Assembly (NCBI GenBank): GCA_026400595.1
Contig: JAPLOT010000294.1
Location: 1-13,946 of the forward strand
Origin: Alphaproteobacteria bacterium
Lineage (GTDB): Bacteria > Pseudomonadota > Alphaproteobacteria > Rhizobiales > Aestuariivirgaceae
DNA length: 13,946 nt
Direction: 5' to 3'
The position numbers and the translations under genes were made by a program. Positions 6,854 through 12,324 of the stretch are shown here, one piece after another. The notes under the pieces were generated by a model. It made no database searches. It had not been told where the DNA came from and saw nothing but the letters and a program-made list of their open reading frames with translations. Position 1 is the first letter of the stretch. The number at the start of each line of letters is the position of its first letter.

Positions 6854-7500
6854 ACGGGGCGCATGATTGCGGTGGCATGATGGGCTTCGGTCCGGTTGCA
6901 GCGGAGCGGGACGAGCCCGTGTTCCACAGCGCGTGGGAGTCGCGCGCTTTCGCCCTGATGTCGGCGGTTGGCGACATCGGCGGCTGGACACTGGATGAGG
7001 ATCGCAGTGCCTGCGAAACCATGCACCCTGCCGATTATGCGGCCACAAGCTACTACGAGCACTGGCTCCATGGGCTGCAGACGCTGCTGCTGAAACACGG
7101 CCTCGTGACGGCGGAGGAACTCGCCGATGGCAGGTGCCACGCCAGCCGGATCGCGAAGCAGCCCACGCCGGCACCGGCCGTCTGGGGCCTGGTGACCGCG
7201 CCAGGAAGCTATGCGCGCGAACCGCAGGGGCCCGCCCGCTACGCGATTGGCGACCGTGTCAGGACCCGGCGCCTGAACCCTGCCGGGCATACGCGCCTGC
7301 CGCGTTACCTGCGCGGCCATGCGGGCGAGATCATCGCCCGGCATGGTGCCCATGTCTTTCCCGACAGCAATGCAGCGGGCCGCGGCGAAGATCCCCGGTG
7401 GCTCTATACCGTGCGGTTCACCTGCGCCGAAGTGTGGGGAACGGCGACGCGCGATACGATCCATGCCGATCTGTGGGAGCCCTATCTTGAAGCTGTCTGA
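6850..7500 (+). CDS. Second full-length nitrile hydratase beta-like subunit
   Basis: A 216-residue paralogue of the preceding beta subunit, starting in an ATGA overlap with its stop. By hand alignment 54 of the first 95 residues and 53 of the last 87 are identical, while the middle linker (about 96-130) is unrelated. It keeps R52, SYYEHW with Y68 and W72, GHTRLPRYLRG (146-156) and DLWEPYLE. It differs where the first copy has RHARER: here the segment is RSACET (52-57), losing the His and two Arg and gaining a Cys. The frame is intact and the core conserved, so it is probably expressed and folded, not a decaying duplicate. It may form an alternative or mixed alpha-beta-beta' enzyme or help maturation; the role is not known. 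Confidence 0.88.
   Translation: MNGAHDCGGMMGFGPVAAERDEPVFHSAWESRAFALMSAVGDIGGWTLDEDRSACETMHPADYAATSYYEHWLHGLQTLLLKHGLVTAEELADGRCHASRIAKQPTPAPAVWGLVTAPGSYAREPQGPARYAIGDRVRTRRLNPAGHTRLPRYLRGHAGEIIARHGAHVFPDSNAAGRGEDPRWLYTVRFTCAEVWGTATRDTIHADLWEPYLEAV
7475..7489 (+). promoter_or_regulatory. Ribosome binding site and TTG start of the accessory gene
   Basis: GGGAG (7475-7479) lies inside the 3' end of the second beta gene, 7 bp before TTG 7487. This supports TTG 7487 as the start. The first in-frame ATG downstream, at 7570, would remove the conserved VFAEPWEAQAFA segment. Confidence 0.6.
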
Positions 7501-7837
7501 CCTCGATTCTCTGCCCAAGGACGAAAGCGGCCCCGTCTTTGCCGAGCCCTGGGAGGCCCAGGCCTTCGCCATGGCAGTGAAGCTCAACGACGCGGGCGTC
7601 TTTACCTGGAGCGAATGGGCCGAGACGCTTGGTGCCGAGATCCGCGCAGAGCCGGACCGAGCTTACTACGACTCATGGCTGGCGGCGCTGGAACGCCTCG
7701 TCGAAGCCAAGGGCCTGATCAGCACATCCGAGCGCCTTGGCCGGATCCAGGACTGGGATGCTGCCGCGCGCGCCACGCCGCATGGCAAGCCGATCGAACT
7801 CAGCCGATCGTTGCCAGCCAGGGGAACTGCTCGATGA
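7487..7837 (+). CDS. Nitrile hydratase accessory (activator) protein
   Basis: A 116-residue protein of the small nitrile hydratase accessory family (P14K/NhlE-like), which helps load cobalt into, and oxidise, the alpha-subunit metal centre. The fingerprint is GPVFAEPWEAQAFAMAVKLNDAGVFTWSEWA (15-45) followed by YYDSWLAALERLVEAKGL (60-77), related to the N-terminal half of beta subunits. The start is a TTG 14 bp inside the second beta gene, backed by GGGAG 7 bp upstream and by the alignment beginning at once. Its C terminus (about residues 104-116) is encoded in DNA that also encodes the end of ccdA on the other strand. Presence here, after alpha and two betas, completes a self-sufficient hydratase operon except for a cobalt importer. 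Confidence 0.87.
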   Translation: MKLSDLDSLPKDESGPVFAEPWEAQAFAMAVKLNDAGVFTWSEWAETLGAEIRAEPDRAYYDSWLAALERLVEAKGLISTSERLGRIQDWDAAARATPHGKPIELSRSLPARGTAR

Positions 7838-8540
7838 GCCAATAGGAGAAGGCCTGCATGTAGCCGGTGAGGAACATGACGCCGGTCAGCACCAGCAGAA
7901 GGCCCATCGCCCGTTCGACATTCCGCATCTGGCTTCGGAACCGGCGGAAGAAGCCGAGGAAGGTCCCGATGCCGGCGGCAGCCAGCAGGAAGGGAATGCC
8001 GAGGCCGGCGGAATAGACAGCAAGCAGGCCCGCACCCCGCGCCATGTCCTGCTCGGTGGCGGCAAGCGTCAGGATCATGGCCAGCACCGGCCCGATGCAG
8101 GGTGTCCAGCCGAAGGCGAAGGCAAGGCCCACGCCATAGGCGCCGATCAGGCCCGCCGGACGCGTTTCGGCATGATAGCGCTTCTCGCGGCTGAGGAACC
8201 CCAGTTTGAAGACCCCCAGGAAGTTGAGCCCCATGAGGATGATGAAGACGCCGGCAACCTGGGCCAGAACCGGCAGCCAGGCGCGCAGCAGCTGGCCGAC
8301 ATAGGAAGCGCTCACCCCCATGAGGATGAAGACCGTGGAGAATCCGAGCACGAAGAACAGAGCTGCCAACAGCGTACGGCGGCGCTGCACGGCCATGCTT
8401 CCCTCGCGCTCCGACAGCTGCTCCAGCGAGGCGCCGGTGATGAAGCAGAGATAGGGCGGCACCAATGGCAGGACGCAGGGACTGAGGAAGCTGATGATGC
8501 CGGCAAGCAGGGCCATGCCGAGGGTCACGTCGAGTGTCAT
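7800..8540 (-). CDS. ccdA: Cytochrome c biogenesis protein CcdA (DsbD transmembrane family)
   Basis: A 246-residue inner-membrane thiol-disulfide carrier with about six hydrophobic helices, which passes electrons from cytoplasmic thioredoxin to periplasmic thiol proteins, classically for cytochrome c maturation. The paired redox cysteines are visible: C22 in LSPCVLPLVPPYL and C148 in FGWTPCIGPVL. There is no fused thioredoxin or DsbD N-terminal domain, so it is the short CcdA form. ATG 8540 puts the first helix at the normal place; a GTG at 8549 would add three residues. The 3' end overlaps the nitrile hydratase accessory gene by 38 bp. The gene diverges from znuA with 136 bp between them. 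No thioredoxin-like or cytochrome c partner is in the window. Confidence 0.92.
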   Translation of the reverse strand: MTLDVTLGMALLAGIISFLSPCVLPLVPPYLCFITGASLEQLSEREGSMAVQRRRTLLAALFFVLGFSTVFILMGVSASYVGQLLRAWLPVLAQVAGVFIILMGLNFLGVFKLGFLSREKRYHAETRPAGLIGAYGVGLAFAFGWTPCIGPVLAMILTLAATEQDMARGAGLLAVYSAGLGIPFLLAAAGIGTFLGFFRRFRSQMRNVERAMGLLLVLTGVMFLTGYMQAFSYWLIEQFPWLATIG

Positions 8541-8615
8541 GATCTTCACATACAGGCCCGGCGCGGCAGTGCAACCTAACGATTGGACATGCGGACTTCA
8601 CGACCGCGTCAGGGA

Positions 8616-8643
8616 TTGACGGTTCCGGCGCAACGTGTATGTT
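8616..8643 (+). promoter_or_regulatory. Candidate promoter of the znuA operon
   Basis: TTGACG (8616-8621, five of six to consensus) and TATGTT (8638-8643) have a 16-bp spacer; transcription would start near 8650. The -10 is inside the Zur operator palindrome, so a bound repressor would block polymerase. Confidence 0.45.
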
Positions 8644-8656
8644 ATACTATAACATA
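8638..8656 (+). promoter_or_regulatory. Zur (zinc uptake regulator) operator
   Basis: TATGTTATACTATAACATA is a perfect 9-1-9 inverted repeat around C8647, twenty bases before the ZnuA start codon. Its core ATGTTATA-N-TATAACAT equals the Zur consensus I recall for Proteobacteria. Place, symmetry and the downstream zinc-binding gene agree. Zur with bound zinc would repress the operon, releasing it under zinc shortage. The low-GC palindrome stands out in a GC-rich region. Confidence 0.82.
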
Positions 8657-8676
8657 ACATGTCACTGGAGTACGCC

Positions 8677-9693
8677 ATGCGCCTTGCCGCCGTCAGCCTT
8701 GCCGCCCTGCTTGCCGTGACCGCCCCTGCCCTTGCCGGACCGAAGGTCGTCGCCTCGGTCGTCCCGGTTCATGGCATCGTGGCGGCGGTCATGGGTGATA
8801 CCGGCACGCCGGAACTCTTGCTGGAAGGCAAGCTGTCCGAACACCGCGCCACCTTCACGGCAGACCAGATTTCCACCCTGGGCAAGGCGGATGTGGTGTT
8901 CATCATCGGCCATGGCCTGGAGGCCAAGCTGGCCCAGATCAGCGGCAGCGAAGCCGTGAATGGCAAGACCTTCGTGGAACTCTCCGAGGCACCGGGCATG
9001 AAGACCCTGCCGATCCGCGAGGGCGGCGCCTGGGAGGCCCATGACCACGATCACGATCATGGCGAAGGCGGCGAAGCCGCAGAAGCCGGGCATGATCACG
9101 GCGAGACCGCCGAGGCCGGCCATGATCACGATCACGACAAGAAGGCCGAGGCCGGTCATGATCACGAGGGCGTCCTCGCATTCGACCCGCATGTCTGGCT
9201 CGATCCTGAAAACGCCAAAGCCATGGCCGCCGCCGTGGCGGTCGAACTGAGCAAGGCCGATCCCGCCAACGCCAAGGCCTATGAAGCCAATGCCGCGGCC
9301 TTCGCAGCCTCGCTCGACGCCGTATCCGCCGACATCGCAAAGGAACTGGAGCCGGCGAAGGGCAAGCCTTTCATCGTCTTCCACGATGCCTATCAGTACT
9401 TCGAGAAGCGCTTCGGCCTCGACGCCGCGGGCTCCATTTCCGACATCTCGGCCCAGGCGCCGTCGGCGGAACGCCTGAAGGAGGTGCGCGACAAGCTGGC
9501 GGCCACCAAGGCCCAATGCGTGTTCCGCGAGCCGCAGTATGACGACAAGGTGGTGGCGGTAGTCATCGAAGGCAGCGCGGCCCGGTCCGGCGTTCTCGAC
9601 GGTCTTGGCGCAGAATTGACCCCCGGACCCTCAGCCTACCCGCAATTGTTGCGCAACCTCGCGTCCGCCTTCCACGCCTGTCTGGCAAGTTAA
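8677..9693 (+). CDS. znuA: ZnuA-like periplasmic zinc-binding protein
   Basis: A 338-residue substrate-binding protein of the cluster A-I metal family. Residues 1-20 are a Sec signal peptide ending ALA. Likely zinc ligands are H56 (LSEHRATF), H172 (DPHVWLDP) and H236 (VFHDAYQYFEKRFGL), flanking a mobile His/Asp loop (about 122-163). C281 (CVFREPQYD) and C335 are 54 apart, the spacing of the known ZnuA disulfide. ATG 8677 is preferred over ATG 8659 because GGAG (8667-8670) sits 6 bp before it and it begins the signal peptide directly. The first ligand motif departs from the usual PHDY-type pattern. No znuB or znuC adjoins; DUF1007 and NicO genes follow. The Zur operator lies immediately upstream. 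Confidence 0.93.
   Translation: MRLAAVSLAALLAVTAPALAGPKVVASVVPVHGIVAAVMGDTGTPELLLEGKLSEHRATFTADQISTLGKADVVFIIGHGLEAKLAQISGSEAVNGKTFVELSEAPGMKTLPIREGGAWEAHDHDHDHGEGGEAAEAGHDHGETAEAGHDHDHDKKAEAGHDHEGVLAFDPHVWLDPENAKAMAAAVAVELSKADPANAKAYEANAAAFAASLDAVSADIAKELEPAKGKPFIVFHDAYQYFEKRFGLDAAGSISDISAQAPSAERLKEVRDKLAATKAQCVFREPQYDDKVVAVVIEGSAARSGVLDGLGAELTPGPSAYPQLLRNLASAFHACLAS
9079..9165 (+). repeat. Repeated AEAGHDH units in the ZnuA histidine loop
   Basis: Within znuA, the heptapeptide AEAGHDH occurs three times (residues 135-141, 145-151 and 157-163), with GHDHDHDK-like filler between. The DNA copies share CATGATCACG-type cores but differ at third positions. It looks like expansion of the metal-collecting loop common in ZnuA proteins, not a separate element. 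Confidence 0.75.
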
Positions 9694-9730
9694 TCGCCGG
9701 CTTCACTTTTTCGCCGCATTGGCGGATCAT

Positions 9731-9754
9731 CTCACAGCGAGTCGGAGTTGTGAG
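9731..9754 (+). promoter_or_regulatory. Possible RNA hairpin over the DUF1007 ribosome binding site
   Basis: In the 69-bp gap between znuA and the DUF1007 gene, CTCACAGC (9731-9738) can pair with GTTGTGAG (9747-9754) as an 8-bp stem with one G-U pair and an 8-nt loop. Its 3' arm includes most of the Shine-Dalgarno GAGG (9752-9755), 7 bp before GTG 9763. It could lower or gate translation of the second gene relative to znuA. There is no comparative evidence here. Confidence 0.3.
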
Positions 9755-9762
9755 GACGGACC

Positions 9763-10425
9763 GTGCGGCGTTTCTGGAGACTGCTTGCCCCGGGTGTGGC
9801 GGCGATTGGCCTTGCGGGCCAGGCCGCGGCCCACCCTCATGTCTGGATCGAGATGCGCTCGGATGTCATTTTCAACGACGAAGGCAAGATCACCGGTATC
9901 AACCTGATCTGGAACTTCGACGATGGATATACCCAGGTCGCGCTCGAGGGCCTCGATACCAATGGCGATGGCGTCTACAGTCAGCAGGAGCTCGATCCGC
10001 TGACCAAGGAAAACATCGCCTCGCTGAAGGACTACGAATACTTCACCGTGATGCGCGTGAACGGCGAGAAGGTGGCGCAGGGCGACGTCACCGAGTTCGG
10101 GCAGATCTGGTCGAACGACAAACTGCAACTGCACTTCCAGGTGCCGCTCAAGGAGCCCGTCGATCCGACCAAGGACGCGTTCATGGTGAAAGTCTATGAC
10201 CCCGAGTTCTTCATCGCGATGGACTATGCGAAGGATGACCCCGTGACCGTGATCGGTGCCATGCCGGACGCCTGCAATCTTGTGGTGAAACCCGTTCCGA
10301 CCGACGCCGAGATCGACGCGACGCGCGAGATGCTGTCAACCAAGGGCCCGGACTGGAAACCGGAGACCAACGAGGATTTCGGCGCCCTCTTCGCCCAGCC
10401 TGTCCTGATCGAATGCAAGCGCTGA
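9763..10425 (+). CDS. DUF1007 family periplasmic protein (metal transport associated)
   Basis: A 220-residue protein of DUF1007 (COG3683 type), often encoded beside NicO-type permeases and thought to be their periplasmic component. A signal peptide covers residues 1-23 (Arg-rich start, hydrophobic core, ending AAA), so the mature chain would begin HPHVWIEM, with a free N-terminal His and a second His two residues on. Residues 65-76, DTNGDGVYSQQE, form a complete single EF-hand-type loop (D, N, D, S and final E in place). The start is GTG, supported by GAGG 7 bp before it and by the signal peptide. Its last 13 bp overlap the NicO gene, implying coupled synthesis. Binding of zinc, nickel, cobalt or calcium is plausible but untested. 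Confidence 0.88.
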   Translation: MRRFWRLLAPGVAAIGLAGQAAAHPHVWIEMRSDVIFNDEGKITGINLIWNFDDGYTQVALEGLDTNGDGVYSQQELDPLTKENIASLKDYEYFTVMRVNGEKVAQGDVTEFGQIWSNDKLQLHFQVPLKEPVDPTKDAFMVKVYDPEFFIAMDYAKDDPVTVIGAMPDACNLVVKPVPTDAEIDATREMLSTKGPDWKPETNEDFGALFAQPVLIECKR

Positions 10426-11516
10426 GCCGGTTTGCCGCAGCCATCTTCCTGGGGCTTGCGCTTCTCCTTGCCGCAACGCCCGCCGTGGTGCACGCGCAGG
10501 ACGAGGCGGCCCCGGCCGTCACCATCGACAAGCGGAAACTGCTGGTCCAGCCACGCAACGCCGATGGCACGCGGCAGCAGGTCTCGATCTTCGAAGACCC
10601 GGTGCTGTGGGCTCGCGAAAAGCAGCAGGGCTTCTATGGGCAGATGTCGGGTGCCTTGCGCGACATGAAGTCGGGGTCGGCGCTTGCCGCCGCGTGGACC
10701 CTGATGCTTCTGAGCTTTGGCTATGGAGTCTTCCATGCCGCCGGGCCCGGCCACGGCAAGGCCGTGATCTCAGCCTGGCTGCTGGCCACCGAGAACGAGT
10801 TGCGCCGCGGCATCGCCATTTCCGCGATGAGCGCCGTGATCCAGGCCCTGACCGCCATCCTGATCGTCAGCACCCTGCTGCTTCTTGTCGCGAGCGCCAG
10901 CGCAAGGGCACGCGACGTGGCAGGTTTCCTCGAGAGCGCCAGCTACGGACTCATCGGCCTCATGGGATTGTACCTGATCTGGACCGCCTTCCGCAGCCGC
11001 AAGACGCGCCCTGCGCCGGCCCATGCCGGGCGCGATGCAATGCACCGGGTCTCCGACCTGCATCACTTCGACAGCTTCCAGCCCAAGCAGCCGGCGCAGC
11101 TTCCGCATGATCATGTCCATGGCCCGGATTGCGGTTGCGGTCATGCGCATCTCCCCGAGGCCCGCGACCTGCGCGGCGACTGGTCCTTCGCCCGGGCCTT
11201 CTCGCTGGCCTTCGCGGTGGGACTCCGGCCCTGCACCGGCGCCATCCTCGTCCTGATCTTCGCCAACGCGCTGGGACTTTACTGGGCCGGCATCGCAGCC
11301 ACCTTCGCCATGGCGCTCGGCACCTTCATCACCGTCTCTACGATCGCCGCCATTGCCGTCTACTCGAAGAAGCTGGCAACGCGCTATGCCCGACAGGACG
11401 ACCGCTGGATCAGCTGGCTCAACTTTGGCTTGCGACTTGGCGGCGGATTGGTCATAGCCTTCCTTGGATCGATTCTGTTTCTGGGATCGCTCGGCTCAAC
11501 CAACGCCATGATGTAG
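10413..11516 (+). CDS. NicO/RcnA-family nickel/cobalt-type permease
   Basis: A 367-residue inner-membrane protein of the NicO family (COG2215-like). An N-terminal hydrophobic segment (about 5-28, ending VHAQ) is a signal peptide or first helix and is followed by a periplasmic stretch. The core has FHAAGPGHGK (107-116), the His/Gly motif of the first conserved helix, then further helices, a His-rich loop (HH 217-218 and HDHVHGPDCGCGHAH 232-246), and GLRPCTGAILV (270-280) in the second half. The His/Cys loop suggests a metal sensor or filter. The family includes nickel/cobalt efflux pumps and uptake systems, so direction and metal cannot be read from sequence. Position behind a Zur box and ZnuA argues for zinc acquisition. 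It overlaps DUF1007 by 13 bp and lies 8 bp before tspO. Confidence 0.9.
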   Translation: MQALSRFAAAIFLGLALLLAATPAVVHAQDEAAPAVTIDKRKLLVQPRNADGTRQQVSIFEDPVLWAREKQQGFYGQMSGALRDMKSGSALAAAWTLMLLSFGYGVFHAAGPGHGKAVISAWLLATENELRRGIAISAMSAVIQALTAILIVSTLLLLVASASARARDVAGFLESASYGLIGLMGLYLIWTAFRSRKTRPAPAHAGRDAMHRVSDLHHFDSFQPKQPAQLPHDHVHGPDCGCGHAHLPEARDLRGDWSFARAFSLAFAVGLRPCTGAILVLIFANALGLYWAGIAATFAMALGTFITVSTIAAIAVYSKKLATRYARQDDRWISWLNFGLRLGGGLVIAFLGSILFLGSLGSTNAMM

Positions 11517-11524
11517 GGGACGGC

Positions 11525-11989
11525 ATGCGCAATCAATGGCTGGTACTCGCCGGCTTCATCTTCATCTGCCTCGCGGCGGGATTTGGTGCCAGCTTTGCAA
11601 CCGCACCGGCGATCGTGGAATGGTACCCGACCCTCAACAAGCCGTGGTGGAACCCGCCCAACTGGGCCTTTGGACCGGCCTGGACAATCCTCTACATCCT
11701 CATGGCCATCGCCGCATGGCTGGTCTGGAAGCAGCCCAAGGACACCAAGGGCGCGCTGATCCTGTTCTTCTCCCAGCTCGCCCTCAACTTCGCCTGGTCC
11801 TTCCTCTTCTTCGGCGCGCGTTCGCCCTGGCTGGGCCTGATCGGCGTGGCCTTCATGCTGGCCGCCGTGGCCATCACCACGGTGGTGTTCTGGCGAATCA
11901 CGAAACCTGCGGGAATGCTCTTCATTCCTTATCTTGCCTGGACCGCCTTCGCGGCCTTCCTCAACCTGACCATCTGGCGGATGAACTGA
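11525..11989 (+). CDS. tspO: TspO/MBR family tryptophan-rich sensory protein
   Basis: A 154-residue membrane protein with five predicted helices, the bacterial relative of the mitochondrial translocator protein. It binds porphyrins and haem and tunes tetrapyrrole or stress responses. Family marks are NKPWWNPPNWAFGPAW (38-53), LNFAWSFLFF (87-96) and PYLAWTAFAAFLN (135-147). The ATG at 11525 lies 8 bp after the nicO stop, with AGGGGA overlapping that stop as ribosome binding site, so it is very likely co-transcribed with the zinc genes. The frame is open upstream, but that part only shadows nicO. No haem or photosynthesis genes are near, so its link to this operon is the odd feature. Confidence 0.95.
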   Translation: MRNQWLVLAGFIFICLAAGFGASFATAPAIVEWYPTLNKPWWNPPNWAFGPAWTILYILMAIAAWLVWKQPKDTKGALILFFSQLALNFAWSFLFFGARSPWLGLIGVAFMLAAVAITTVVFWRITKPAGMLFIPYLAWTAFAAFLNLTIWRMN

Positions 11990-12042
11990 GCGGGTTCCGC
12001 TGACCCCGATCTTGCGCTAGGCTCCCATCAGGGAACCGAGCG

Positions 12043-12312
12043 ATGGCCAAGGTCTTCTTCACGGCCAACCTGCGACGCCATGTCGACTGCGGCGCCATGG
12101 AGGCGGAAGGCGTGACCGTTGGTGACGTCCTTTCCCGGGTCTTCGCAATTCAGGACCGGCTCGGTGCCTATGTGCTCGACGACCAGGGCGCCTTGCGCAA
12201 GCACATGACCATCCTCGTCGATGGCCAGCGGGTCAGGGACATTGAAAGACTCACGGATCCCGTCCGGCCGAACAGCGAAGTCTGGGTCATGCAGGCTCTT
12301 TCAGGAGGCTAG
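12043..12312 (+). CDS. MoaD/ThiS-like ubiquitin-fold protein with C-terminal Gly-Gly
   Basis: An 89-residue protein with the look of a beta-grasp sulfur carrier: a beta-hairpin start (KVFFTANLRRHV), a central helix with VGDVLSRVFA (25-34), HMTILVDGQRVRDIERL in the second half, an acidic/hydrophobic strand EVWVMQALSGG, and a terminal Gly-Gly. Such tails are adenylated and thiolated by E1-like enzymes (MoeB, ThiF) in molybdopterin or thiamine synthesis, or joined to targets in ubiquitin-like systems. No E1, MoaE or ThiG gene is in the window. GGGAA (12031-12035) lies 7 bp before the ATG. It is 12 bp upstream of a beta-propeller gene, surely its operon partner. Fold is well supported; pathway is unknown. 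Confidence 0.85.
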   Translation: MAKVFFTANLRRHVDCGAMEAEGVTVGDVLSRVFAIQDRLGAYVLDDQGALRKHMTILVDGQRVRDIERLTDPVRPNSEVWVMQALSGG

Positions 12313-12324
12313 TGGAGGACCATT

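Noticed and set aside
5583..7500. Thiocyanate hydrolase or split-beta (toyocamycin-type) hydratase
   Set aside because: Those enzymes encode the beta halves as separate short chains. Here both beta-like genes are full length and followed by a typical nitrile hydratase accessory gene.
9079..9165. CRISPR-like or other DNA-level repeat array
   Set aside because: The repeats are in frame within the ZnuA histidine loop, with third-position differences and units of unequal spacing; they reflect protein sequence.
9712..9725. Terminator hairpin after znuA
   Set aside because: Only a 4-bp CGCC/GGCG stem without a following T run; too weak to claim.
11990..12042. Promoter for the MoaD-like gene
   Set aside because: TAGGCT (12018-12023) could be a -10, but no convincing -35 lies at 16-18 bp, so no promoter is claimed. 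Read-through from tspO is also possible.
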